From Bacillus nitratireducens (GTDB lineage Bacteria; Bacillota; Bacilli; Bacillales; Bacillaceae_G): 64,000 nt of DNA. The position numbers and the translations under genes are program-made. How positions within the stretch are numbered: the first letter of the stretch is position 1; each line of letters starts with the position of its first letter. The notes beneath the pieces were generated by a model. The model saw nothing but the letters and a program-made list of their open reading frames with translations, was not told where the DNA came from and searched no databases. The DNA is taken from positions 204,306-268,305 of the forward strand of contig NZ_MAOC01000026.1 of the NCBI RefSeq assembly GCF_001884135.1, written 5' to 3'. Of the stretch, positions 42,028 to 50,312 are shown piece after piece.

Positions 42028-43407
42028 ATGAGTAATTTAGTTGTTATTGGGGGCGGACCTGCTGGTTATGTAGCGGCAATTACCGCGGCTCAAAATGGAA
42101 AAGATGTCACTCTTATTGATGAAGCTGATCTTGGCGGGACTTGTTTAAATGTCGGTTGTATGCCCACGAAATCATTGTTAGAAAGTGCGGAAGTGCATGA
42201 CATTGTGAGAAAAGCGAATAATTATGGAGTTACACTTAACGAAGGAAGTACATCAATTGATTGGAAGCAAATACAGGCGAGGAAATCACAAATCGTAACG
42301 CAGCTCGTCCAAGGAATTCAATATTTAATGAAGAAAAATAAAATAAAAGTTGTACAAGGTAAAGCGAAATTTGAAACGGATCACCGTGTGCGAGTTACAC
42401 ACGGTGAAAAAGAAGATGTAGTAGATGGAGAACAGTTCATTATAGCGACAGGATCAGAACCAACTGAATTACCTTTTGCTCCATTTGATGGGAAGTGGAT
42501 TTTAAATAGTAGTCATGCAATGTCCTTAGAAAATATACCGAAAACATTATTAATCGTTGGCGGTGGTGTAATAGGTTGCGAGTTTGCAAGTATTTATAGT
42601 CGTCTTGGAACAAAAGTTACGATTGTTGAAATGGCACCGCAATTATTACCTGGTGAAGATGAAGATATCGCACATATTTTAAGAGAGAAACTAGAAAATG
42701 ATGGTGTGAAAATATTTACAGGAGCAGCTTTAAAAGGATTAAATAATTATAAGAAGCAGGCTTCATTTGAATATGAAGGAAGTATCCAAGAAGCCAATCC
42801 GGAATTTGTTCTCGTTTCTGTCGGTCGAAAACCACGTGTACAACAATTAGATTTAGAAAAAGCAGGCATTCAATTTTCAAATAAAGGAATTTCTGTGAAT
42901 AAACATATGCAAACAAACAGATCACATATTTACGCAGCGGGTGATGTGATTGGTGGAATACAGCTTGCTCACGTTGCTTTCCATGAAGGAACGATAGCAG
43001 CATTACACGCGAGCGGAGAAGATGTGAAAGTAAACTATCATGCTGTACCTCGCTGTATTTATACAGCTCCAGAAATTGCTAGTGTCGGTTTAACAGAAAA
43101 AGGAGCAAGAGAGCAATATGGGGATATACTAATTGGAGAATTTTCTTTTACAGCGAACGGAAAAGCGCTTATTATTGGAGAACAAACGGGGAAAGTAAAA
43201 GTTATTGTGGAACCTAAATATCAAGAAATTGTAGGGATTTCTATTATCGGTCCTCGTGCAACCGAACTAATCGGACAAGGAACTGTAATGATTCATACAG
43301 AAGTTACAGCTGATATAATGCGAGATTATATTGCAGCGCATCCAACTTTATCTGAAGCGATTCATGAGGCGTTATTGCAGGCAGTAGGACATGCTGTACA
43401 TGCTTGA
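42028..43407 (+). CDS. acoL: Acetoin dehydrogenase E3 component (dihydrolipoyl dehydrogenase)
   Basis: 459 residues. N-terminal FAD motif I-G-G-G-P-A-G-Y, redox disulfide Cys39/Cys44 (G-G-T-C-L-N-V-G-C), NAD motif I-V-G-G-G-V-I-G-C-E-F-A, and the C-terminal H-P-T-L-S-E-A-I-H-E. It reoxidises the AcoC lipoyl group using NAD. Last gene of the operon. Confidence 0.95.
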   Translation: MSNLVVIGGGPAGYVAAITAAQNGKDVTLIDEADLGGTCLNVGCMPTKSLLESAEVHDIVRKANNYGVTLNEGSTSIDWKQIQARKSQIVTQLVQGIQYLMKKNKIKVVQGKAKFETDHRVRVTHGEKEDVVDGEQFIIATGSEPTELPFAPFDGKWILNSSHAMSLENIPKTLLIVGGGVIGCEFASIYSRLGTKVTIVEMAPQLLPGEDEDIAHILREKLENDGVKIFTGAALKGLNNYKKQASFEYEGSIQEANPEFVLVSVGRKPRVQQLDLEKAGIQFSNKGISVNKHMQTNRSHIYAAGDVIGGIQLAHVAFHEGTIAALHASGEDVKVNYHAVPRCIYTAPEIASVGLTEKGAREQYGDILIGEFSFTANGKALIIGEQTGKVKVIVEPKYQEIVGISIIGPRATELIGQGTVMIHTEVTADIMRDYIAAHPTLSEAIHEALLQAVGHAVHA

Positions 43408-43410
43408 AGG

Positions 43411-43444
43411 TAAAAAGACCAGTCTAATATGACTGGTCTTTTTA
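43411..43444 (+). terminator. Terminator of acoABCL
   Basis: 14-bp perfect stem (43411-43424 with 43431-43444) with a T run. Confidence 0.9.
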
Positions 43445-43484
43445 GTAAATAATATTTAAGTAGCAATATGTATAAAAAGATACT

Positions 43485-43540
43485 AGAAAAATCACTATAC
43501 TCTCATGTTTTTTTAATCGATGAGAGTATAGTGATTTTGA
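43485..43540 (-). terminator. Terminator of the secreted 43575-44168 gene
   Basis: 16-bp perfect dyad (43491-43506 with 43520-43535); on the minus strand the right arm is followed by TTTTTC. Confidence 0.75.
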
Positions 43541-43574
43541 AACTCTTCACTTATTTAATTGAAATGCGCTGTTA

Positions 43575-44168
43575 CTATTTAATTTCAATAGCTGAAGTTA
43601 TATCGTTCCAATCTGCAGCTAAATTAGCAGTTTGACCATACCAATCAGAGTGTCTAAAGGAGACACCTTTTCCATATCCTTGAGTTGAAGAATGTTCCCA
43701 TAGTGTTGTTGAATAACTTGCAGAAGGTGAAGCTGTACTTACAGAAGAAATTCTGTCGTTCCAGCTAGAAGGTAGGTTTTTAAAGCCACTGCTCCAATAA
43801 ATATACTGTCCACCTTTATTTTGATGCTCATAAAAATCGGTACTACCAGCACCACTACCTAAAGGGTTAATTTGATTTTTAAGTGCCTTTTTATCCTTTT
43901 CAATAAAAGCATTCAATGTTTCTCTGCTAGTAAAGCCATAAGCTAACCAATCTCCATTTTCATTTTGCTTAGGTAGTACCATAGTAATTTGGATGTCTTT
44001 TTTTGATTGATCGCTTAATTTTGTGAATGAATTAACATTCTTTTCATCAACTTTTAAATAATCAAATGATTTAATTGTATTATCTTTTTCTGCAGCACTT
44101 ACTACTCCTAATCCTCCAGTTAATGCAAAACCTGCTACTAATGTCCCTGCTACTAATTTCTTCAACAT
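43575..44168 (-). CDS. Secreted beta/gamma-crystallin-like protein (peptidase inhibitor I36 type)
   Basis: 197 residues. Signal peptide 1-25 ends V-S-A-A. The last 65 residues, W-N-D-R-I-S-S-V ... L-W-E-H-S-S-T-Q-G-Y-G-K-G-V-S-F ... W-N-D-I-T-S-A-I-E-I, look like two crystallin Greek-key halves, the fold found in I36 inhibitors. The function is not known; a secreted inhibitor or a surface stress protein are options. It lies between acoL and acoR on the opposite strand. Confidence 0.7.
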   Translation of the reverse strand: MLKKLVAGTLVAGFALTGGLGVVSAAEKDNTIKSFDYLKVDEKNVNSFTKLSDQSKKDIQITMVLPKQNENGDWLAYGFTSRETLNAFIEKDKKALKNQINPLGSGAGSTDFYEHQNKGGQYIYWSSGFKNLPSSWNDRISSVSTASPSASYSTTLWEHSSTQGYGKGVSFRHSDWYGQTANLAADWNDITSAIEIK

Positions 44169-44388
44169 ATAACCATCCCTTTTTGTTTAGATTTTTGTAC
44201 AGGTAAAACTTGTACATGTAAAATGTATTCTAATTTCGAATTTTTGTAAATATTCTGAAGTTTTAGAAATAATAGGCGGAATATTTACAGTTTTGCATTT
44301 ATTCTTTAGAAAAAATAGCTATTGGAATGATATAATAAATAGATATATTGCTTTTGTTGGATGTTAAAATGTTTTAGGAGGAAAGCCA

Positions 44389-45045
44389 TTGCAGTATTTC
44401 AATAAAGATTGGTATAAAGAAATGCAAGTATCTGGATTTTTAATTTTCTCAGAAACATTAGAAGAATGGGAAGAGATTTTGCGAGAGAGCGAAAAGGTAG
44501 GAATGGATTATAACAAAAGTTTGAGAGAAGACGTGGAAGAAAAGAAAGAAGATTTATTAAAGTTTCTACCTAAGTCACTACATCCATACATTTATGACAA
44601 TACAATTAAGTCAGAATACCCATCAGAAAAGTTAAAGAAACTTATGCTTGATTGGACAGAAGATTATGAGAAAAGAATGAAGGATTTAGAACAAGCGTAT
44701 ATAGATAATTATAATACTATAAAAGAAAAACTCGGGCAGAATGTCGTTCAACTACATGAATACTCACTACATGACAGTGTAGTCAAATCAGTAGAGAGAA
44801 GATCAAAAGATAAGCTAATTATTACTTTAGATTGCAGTGGTACTTTCAGTGAATTTGATAAACTGGAAGTAACTTTTATAGGTGTAACGAAATGTTCTAT
44901 TCCGGAAAATTTTGAAGGTGCTTGGTGGTTATGTCATGAAATAGACCTTACTAATGAAGGTTTCGAATTGGGTGTTTTATTTGATTGCCCATTTGAAGAA
45001 GTGACGATTTGTGCAAAAGATGTATTGCTTGAGAAAAGTAACTAG
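44389..45045 (+). CDS. DUF4085 family protein
   Basis: 218 residues, TTG start, SD TAGGAGG. The start Q-Y-F-N-K-D-W-Y-K-E-M-Q and the later L-H-D-S-V-V-K-S-V match DUF4085, a bacillus family of unknown function. Probably cytoplasmic. It is convergent with the lipoprotein gene and shares its terminator. Confidence 0.85.
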   Translation: MQYFNKDWYKEMQVSGFLIFSETLEEWEEILRESEKVGMDYNKSLREDVEEKKEDLLKFLPKSLHPYIYDNTIKSEYPSEKLKKLMLDWTEDYEKRMKDLEQAYIDNYNTIKEKLGQNVVQLHEYSLHDSVVKSVERRSKDKLIITLDCSGTFSEFDKLEVTFIGVTKCSIPENFEGAWWLCHEIDLTNEGFELGVLFDCPFEEVTICAKDVLLEKSN

Positions 45046-45067
45046 TAAACTTTATAACTTTACAAAC

Positions 45068-45096
45068 AAAAAAACAGTCTTATATGACTGTTTTTT
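45068..45096. terminator. Bidirectional terminator between DUF4085 and lipoprotein genes
   Basis: 11-bp stem (AAAAAACAGTC with GACTGTTTTTT). Confidence 0.85.
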
Positions 45097-45586
45097 ATTT
45101 AGATGCTAAATTATCAAGTTTCCAGTATGTATCTGTTAACGGCGCAGCTTTGCTATCTATGTATAAATACATATTATTTAAATCTTTTGGAGAAGTTTTC
45201 ATATTAAATACAATGTCGGTAGTTAAAGAAAACTCAGATGGAACCTTTTTAGCATTTTCATTTTGTATAAATTCACCTTCGTATTTTTCACCCGTTTTTT
45301 CATCTTTTATGAAATATTTTATTTCTGAAAGATCTATCGTTTGTCCGTCAGCACGAGCATTATTTATTGTAACGCGAGCTGTGAGACGCCACTCTTTGTC
45401 TATTTTTTCGAATTTAGCATTTTCAACAGTTGCTCTATAGTATTCGTTTTTAAATATTTCCCCATAGTGCATTGCATTCTTTTCAAGAGCGCTCTTTTCT
45501 TGTTTTGGTGTAGTACTACCATTACATCCTGCCATTATTCCTGTAAATAATAATGCTGTACAAGTTACTTTAATTATAGATTTCAT
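45095..45586 (-). CDS. Lipoprotein with telokin-like (DUF4352/DUF5067-type) domain
   Basis: 163 residues. Lipobox I-M-A-G-C at about residue 21; the remaining 140 residues are beta-rich, with R-A-T-V-E-N-A-K-F and L-S-E-I-K-Y-F-I-K-D strands as in the Ig-like DUF4352/5067 group. The exact family is uncertain. The ATG at 45584-45586 has SD AAAGGG; an in-frame ATG 11 codons upstream lacks one. Confidence 0.65.
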   Translation of the reverse strand: MKSIIKVTCTALLFTGIMAGCNGSTTPKQEKSALEKNAMHYGEIFKNEYYRATVENAKFEKIDKEWRLTARVTINNARADGQTIDLSEIKYFIKDEKTGEKYEGEFIQNENAKKVPSEFSLTTDIVFNMKTSPKDLNNMYLYIDSKAAPLTDTYWKLDNLASK

Positions 45587-45835
45587 AGTAATCCCTTTCT
45601 GTATTAAAAAGTAAAACATAGGAATAATTTTACATCAATAGGAAGTTAAATGGAAGTGTATTTGTGGAATATGTAAATATACATTTATTTCGTTGTCAGT
45701 TAACGTGATAGAAAGAGGGGGAAAACTGTATAAAGCTGAATAAATCAGAATTGAAAATATTGTAATACAGAAAAAGCATGCATATAATTAAAATAGAGAT
45801 TAAATTTCTGAATCTTCAATAATGGTGGTGATAAC

Positions 45836-46606
45836 ATGTTCACTGAAGAGCGTAGAGAGAAAATTTTAGAGTTACTTAAGAAAGATGGAAGAGTAATTGC
45901 AAAGGATCTTGCGGAACGCTTCGATATGTCTATCGATTCTATAAGAAGAGATTTGTCTATAATGGAGAAGGATGGTTTATTAAAAAGAACGCACGGAGGT
46001 GCAGTTGAACTTACGCGAGTGAGAAACTTAGCTGCCGAACCCTCGAAACGTTATAGTGATGGTTCAATAGAGGAAGATGCGATTGCGAAAGTTGCTGCAT
46101 CTTATATACAAGAAGGAGATTCCGTTTTTATTGGTGGGGCTTCAATTCATTGTGCCATGTTAAAATTTTTACCCGAAACATCATTTACAGTTATTACGAA
46201 TTCTATAGAGATAGCTAGTTCATTACGAGAATACAAGAACATAGAAGTGTATTTAATTGGTGGTAAGGTAAAACCATCAGGAAATGTGACAGATACACTT
46301 GCCTCTGAAATGATAAGTAGATTATCTATTGATCTTTATTTCTCTACAGGTGGTGGTGTTTCATTGAATGGTATAAGTACTGCATCACCAGAAGTTGCTT
46401 ATTTTGGAAAAACAGTAAGTAAAATTGCTAGAAGAAACATTTGTTTAGCTCCTCATAATAAACTCGGAATAGACTGCTTTATAAAAGGAGAGTCACTGAT
46501 AGAAATTGACCTTATAATAACAGATGAAGAGGCTAGTAAAGAAACGATCCAAGAATTTGCGAAACAAGGTAAGGAAATTGTAATAGCATCAATAACCCCC
46601 ATTTAA
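45836..46606 (+). CDS. DeoR/GlpR family transcriptional regulator
   Basis: 256 residues. N-terminal winged helix with the DeoR signature (R-R-E-K-I-L-E-L-L-K ... M-S-I-D-S-I-R-R-D-L-S-I-M-E-K-D-G-L-L-K-R-T-H-G-G-A), then a sugar-phosphate isomerase-like effector domain (I-G-G-A-S ... Y-L-I-G-G-K-V ... S-T-G-G-G-V-S). The effector is probably a phosphorylated sugar; no sugar genes are adjacent. The GNAT gene follows after 12 bases. Confidence 0.92.
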   Translation: MFTEERREKILELLKKDGRVIAKDLAERFDMSIDSIRRDLSIMEKDGLLKRTHGGAVELTRVRNLAAEPSKRYSDGSIEEDAIAKVAASYIQEGDSVFIGGASIHCAMLKFLPETSFTVITNSIEIASSLREYKNIEVYLIGGKVKPSGNVTDTLASEMISRLSIDLYFSTGGGVSLNGISTASPEVAYFGKTVSKIARRNICLAPHNKLGIDCFIKGESLIEIDLIITDEEASKETIQEFAKQGKEIVIASITPI

Positions 46607-46618
46607 AAGGAGTTTGAA

Positions 46619-47179
46619 ATGATTATAAAAGGACAAGAGTTTCATATAAATGGATTAACTTTTACAATTCGTTCTGCAGCTGAAACGGATGCTGAGCAGT
46701 TATCGGAAATTAGAGTTCAGATCGATGGCGAAACTGAAAATATGGATAGAGAAGCTGGAGAGGGATTTATAGATAAGATAGGTTTTCAAAAAATAATAAA
46801 ATCAGATAGTGAAGAGATGAAAAATCTGTTTTTAGTTGCAGAAGTGCACAACCGAATCGTAGGATTTTCAAGATGTGAAGGATCAAATTTGAGGAGATTA
46901 TCCCATAAAGTAGAGTTTGGCGTTTGTATTTTAAGAGAGTTTTGGGGATATGGGATGGGTAAGAGTCTATTGCAACAATCAATTCAGTGGGCTGACGAAA
47001 ATGAAGTGAAAAAGATATCATTACAAGTGTTAGAGACAAATGAAAAAGCCATCCAACTTTATAAAAAATTAGGTTTTGAAGTAGAAGGTATTTTAAAAAG
47101 TGATAAAAGGCTGTCGGATGGGAAGTATTATAATACGGTAGTAATGGGAAGGTTAATACATTTCATAAAAGAGGTGTAG
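46619..47179 (+). CDS. GNAT family N-acetyltransferase
   Basis: 186 residues, with the acetyl-CoA loop R-E-F-W-G-Y-G-M-G-K-S-L-L and the C-terminal L-E-T-N-E-K-A-I-Q-L-Y-K-K-L-G-F-E-V-E-G, typical of RimJ/L-type enzymes. SD AAAGGAG. It probably shares a transcript with the DeoR gene and the next small gene (4 bases away). Confidence 0.9.
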   Translation: MIIKGQEFHINGLTFTIRSAAETDAEQLSEIRVQIDGETENMDREAGEGFIDKIGFQKIIKSDSEEMKNLFLVAEVHNRIVGFSRCEGSNLRRLSHKVEFGVCILREFWGYGMGKSLLQQSIQWADENEVKKISLQVLETNEKAIQLYKKLGFEVEGILKSDKRLSDGKYYNTVVMGRLIHFIKEV

Positions 47180-47183
47180 TGGA

Positions 47184-47486
47184 ATGTTTTACAGAAGAAA
47201 GTACTATATAGTAAAGAATGAATTTATAGAAATATTTAATGAGCATTTTAATACCACGAACTTACCTAATCAATTAAAGCATGGTTCCAGGCTAATAGGA
47301 CGCTGGATGAAAGATAATAATGATAGTTATGACGAGTATAAAGAAATAGAATCGAAAATTAGAAGTGACGAGAAGCATGTTAAAAGAATACATGATTGGT
47401 ATGAAAAACATGGCGGAAGAGAATATGTTTTACAGAAGTACATATTAGAGTTAAAAAATGAAGGGTTAGTATGTACTGTAAAGTGA
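47184..47486 (+). CDS. NIPSNAP family protein, apparently with an internal deletion
   Basis: 100 residues. The N-terminal half (M-F-Y-R-R-K-Y-Y-I-V-K ... H-G-S-R-L-I-G-R-W-M-K-D-N) and the C-terminal half (S-Y-D-E-Y-K-E-I-E-S-K-I-R ... R-I-H-D-W-Y-E-K-H-G-G) match the NIPSNAP ferredoxin-like fold, but the strand normally between them (an E-I-F-A-I-W-E-Y-type segment of about 13 residues) is missing. The frame is kept. The fold is probably damaged. Confidence 0.65.
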   Translation: MFYRRKYYIVKNEFIEIFNEHFNTTNLPNQLKHGSRLIGRWMKDNNDSYDEYKEIESKIRSDEKHVKRIHDWYEKHGGREYVLQKYILELKNEGLVCTVK

Positions 47487-47503
47487 TAGAGGGGTGATGG
47501 ATA

Positions 47504-47677
47504 ATGGGAATTAAAACAAAATTATATTTTAGTTTAGCATCTACCATTTTATTTGCAATAGCAGTAATAGTTTTCTTTATAAACGGCAATCCACAAAAGT
47601 GGTTTTGGCTATGTATTTTCTTTGCGTCCATTATACAAAATATAGTTCTACTAAAAAAGAATAAAGGAGTTCATTAA
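47504..47677 (+). CDS. Small two-helix membrane protein, 57 residues
   Basis: Two helices (about 7-27 and 31-51) separated by N-G-N-P-Q-K-W, and a basic K-K-N-K tail. SD GAGGGGTGATGG precedes the ATG, 17 bases after the NIPSNAP stop, so it probably belongs to the same transcript. Family not recognised. Confidence 0.65.
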   Translation: MGIKTKLYFSLASTILFAIAVIVFFINGNPQKWFWLCIFFASIIQNIVLLKKNKGVH

Positions 47678-47721
47678 GATATTCAAATTATTAACATATT
47701 TGTGTCGTCTTTCTAGTTATG

Positions 47722-47750
47722 TTGAAAACGCTTTTATTCAGTTTTATAAT
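47722..47750 (+). promoter_or_regulatory. Sigma-A promoter of acoR with overlapping cre-like site
   Basis: TTGAAA (47722-47727), 17-bp spacer, TATAAT (47745-47750). TGAAAACGCTTTTA (47723-47736) fits the cre consensus TGWAANCGNTNWCA at all but one position (T for C near the end). CcpA bound there would block the promoter, which agrees with the known glucose repression of acetoin genes in B. subtilis. Confidence 0.75.
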
Positions 47751-47800
47751 AAAAGTATGTTTTTACAGATCTCCAAAACAATGGATAGGGAGATGATACA

Positions 47801-49651
47801 ATGTTAGCTTCACCGTTTTACTTACATACATGGAAAAAGTTTGTTGATGAAGGTGTTCTTGATTCGAACCGTATAAACGAAAGAATTTCAGAGTCATGGT
47901 ATCGATGTAAACAAGCAAATGTGAATCCTCATATGAATAAAGGTCAGAAAATTTTGTCTTCTAATATTTTTCAGGATCAAAAGAAAAAGAGTGAAATCTT
48001 CCTTGATATAGCAATACCTCAAATACAAAATATGAGAAAAACCATTGATGAACTGCAAATGATGGCATTATTAATTGATCCAGATGGTTATGTTCTATCA
48101 TTAAGTGGAAATCAGCAAACGTTGAAACGAGCGAAACATATTAATTTTATTGAAGGTGTGAAATGGACGGAAGCAGCTGTTGGTACAAATGCGATAGGAA
48201 CAGCGTTAGAGATTGAAGAGGCTATTATGATAAGTGGTACAGAGCATTATTCTGTCGCATCTCATAGCTGGAGCTGTGCGGCCTCTCCGATTCATAATGA
48301 TGATGGGAAATTAATTGGTGTTCTAGATTTCTCCTGTCCAATTGAGTTTTCACATCCATATATGCTCGGAATGGTAACTTCGATCGCGCATGCGATTGAA
48401 CGTGAATGTAGTATTCGAGTACATCAAAATGAACTGCATTTAATCCATCGTTTTTTAGATGTAATTGACAGTGATGAACAAGTTGTTATTTGTAACCATC
48501 GTGATGTTATCGTTTCTGCGAGCAAGAGGGTTCGTGAACGAGTATGTAATTGGTCACGAATGAAACTTGAAGATTTAATACACAATGGATTGAAATCTAA
48601 ATTAGAAGTACCAGTATATAGTAATGATAGAATGATTGGGAAATGTATTTATTTAAAGGAAAATAAACAGGCGAATTTATTTTCTAATTTCCCATTTATA
48701 AACGGAATTACTTTTCCTGGAGTTATTGGGACAAGCAGCGTATTTCAACATACTTTAGAAGAAATTAAGCTTGTTTCACCAACTGACGCTAGTGTATATG
48801 TATGTGGTGAAACAGGTGTAGGGAAAGAATATGTAGCGAGAGCGATTCATGAAAATAGTCCAAGAAAAAATGGTCCTTTTATAGCTGTTAACTGCGGTTC
48901 ATTACCGAAAGAATTAATGGAAAGTGAATTATTCGGTTATGCTGAAGGTGCGTTTACAGGTGCGCGGCGCCAAGGATATAAAGGGAAATTCGAACAAGCA
49001 GACGGAGGAACAATATTTTTAGATGAAATTGGTGAAGTGCCGCCAGAGATGCAAGTGGCATTATTGCGTGTTTTGCAAGAACGAACAGTAACCCCAATTG
49101 GTAGTTCAAAAGAGGTACCAGTAAATATTCGTATTATTACTGCGACACATAAAGATTTACTACGATTAGTAGAAGAAGGGAAATTCCGTCAAGATTTATA
49201 TTATCGTTTACATGTTTATCCCCTATATGTTCCGTCGTTAATAGAAAGAAAAGAGGATATTCCGTACTTCATACAACATTTTTGTGAACGAAAGGATTGG
49301 AATGTTGTATTTCCAAAGAGTATTTGTAATCAATTTTCACAGCATACATGGCCCGGAAATATTCGAGAATTATTAAATGTATTAGAACGCATATACATTT
49401 TGTCGCAAGGACGGGAAATATGTGAAAAACAAATCTCTTTTTTATTACAAACAATGATGGGAAATCAACATCAACTTGAATTGCAAGCAGAAAATAAAAC
49501 AGAGCATACATTAAATTTCCGTGGAAAAATACAGCGTGATAGTATGATTGAAGCGCTAGAAAAGACGAATGGAAATGTTTCGTTAGCTGCAAAACTATTA
49601 GATGTGCCACGCAGTACATTTTATAAACGTATGCAAAAATTTAGGCTATAA
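47801..49651 (+). CDS. acoR: Sigma-54-dependent transcriptional activator of acetoin catabolism
   Basis: 616 residues. N-terminal GAF-type sensor (V-G-T-N-A-I-G-T-A-L near residue 127), central AAA+ domain with Walker A G-E-T-G-V-G-K-E, the sigma-54-contact loop G-A-F-T-G-A-R, Walker B I-F-L-D-E-I-G, and a C-terminal Fis-type helix-turn-helix (N-V-S-L-A-A-K-L-L-D-V-P-R-S-T-F-Y-K-R). This is the AcoR architecture. Its likely target is the sigma-54 promoter at 38682. Unlike B. subtilis it is not adjacent to acoL. SD GGGAGATGAT. Confidence 0.9.
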   Translation: MLASPFYLHTWKKFVDEGVLDSNRINERISESWYRCKQANVNPHMNKGQKILSSNIFQDQKKKSEIFLDIAIPQIQNMRKTIDELQMMALLIDPDGYVLSLSGNQQTLKRAKHINFIEGVKWTEAAVGTNAIGTALEIEEAIMISGTEHYSVASHSWSCAASPIHNDDGKLIGVLDFSCPIEFSHPYMLGMVTSIAHAIERECSIRVHQNELHLIHRFLDVIDSDEQVVICNHRDVIVSASKRVRERVCNWSRMKLEDLIHNGLKSKLEVPVYSNDRMIGKCIYLKENKQANLFSNFPFINGITFPGVIGTSSVFQHTLEEIKLVSPTDASVYVCGETGVGKEYVARAIHENSPRKNGPFIAVNCGSLPKELMESELFGYAEGAFTGARRQGYKGKFEQADGGTIFLDEIGEVPPEMQVALLRVLQERTVTPIGSSKEVPVNIRIITATHKDLLRLVEEGKFRQDLYYRLHVYPLYVPSLIERKEDIPYFIQHFCERKDWNVVFPKSICNQFSQHTWPGNIRELLNVLERIYILSQGREICEKQISFLLQTMMGNQHQLELQAENKTEHTLNFRGKIQRDSMIEALEKTNGNVSLAAKLLDVPRSTFYKRMQKFRL

Positions 49652-49679
49652 AAGTAGATTTTTGTAATCTACTTTTTCT
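49651..49679 (+). terminator. Terminator after acoR
   Basis: 10-bp stem (49651-49660 with 49666-49675) followed by T. Confidence 0.85.
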
Positions 49680-49766
49680 TTATGGGCTCATGTTCTGTCG
49701 GAATGTGCGCTTGCCAGGGAAATAATAGAATAATTAGAAAGAAGATTTCCTGAAGGGGGTTAGCAT

Positions 49767-50012
49767 GTGAAGTATATTGAAATTGGAATCGGGAATAGGT
49801 GGTTCATTCGAACGGAAACCGAAAATAAAGATGGAACTGAATTTGAGGAACGAGGAATTATTAAACCTATTTATTTTGAGTCTTTATATGTACGAATTTG
49901 GTTTCGGAAAACGTGTTTTATTTTTGATACGAAAGAGGGTTTTAAGAAAGTAAGAAAAAGTAGAGCTGAGTATAAGTTTATTGTTGGAATGGTGAGTAGG
50001 TTAAAACAATAG
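49767..50012 (+). CDS. DUF3977 family protein
   Basis: 81 residues, GTG start with SD GGGGGT. The start K-Y-I-E-I-G-I-G-N-R-W-F-I-R-T-E-T-E and the Y-V-R-I-W segment match DUF3977, a small beta-rich bacillus family of unknown function. Confidence 0.82.
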   Translation: MKYIEIGIGNRWFIRTETENKDGTEFEERGIIKPIYFESLYVRIWFRKTCFIFDTKEGFKKVRKSRAEYKFIVGMVSRLKQ

Positions 50013-50034
50013 AATCAAATAGGGGGTGTTTTTT

Positions 50035-50274
50035 ATGATTAGAATTACCACATTCATACTCGCAATTATTATAATGGGCTATTCTATTTACAGTTGGAAT
50101 GATGATTCGAAGCAAAGTATGCTCATTTTACAATTACTTTTAGGTTTTATGCTTGCCGGTATGGGGATACAAAACGTTAAGAAGGATGAAAAAGAGAATA
50201 AGAATATGGGGTTGTTGCTTTTACTTACATCGCTGTTTTGTATCATTGTATCGCTAATAAAATATTTAAAATAA
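50035..50274 (+). CDS. DUF3953 family membrane protein
   Basis: 79 residues with three hydrophobic segments (about 4-20, 27-43, 57-77). The L-L-G-F-M-L-A-G-M-G-I-Q segment matches DUF3953. ATG at 50035 follows SD AGGGGGTG; the GTG within is not the start. Confidence 0.75.
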   Translation: MIRITTFILAIIIMGYSIYSWNDDSKQSMLILQLLLGFMLAGMGIQNVKKDEKENKNMGLLLLLTSLFCIIVSLIKYLK

Positions 50275-50312
50275 ACTGTTACTTAGCATATTGAGTAACA
50301 GTTTATTTTTTT
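50268..50312. terminator. Bidirectional terminator between DUF3953 and the NAT pseudogene
   Basis: 15-bp perfect stem AAATAAACTGTTACT with its complement, followed by T. Confidence 0.88.

Noticed and set aside
45084-45440. 118-codon frame antisense to the lipoprotein gene
   Set aside because: The minus-strand gene has SD, lipobox and terminator; the plus frame has none.
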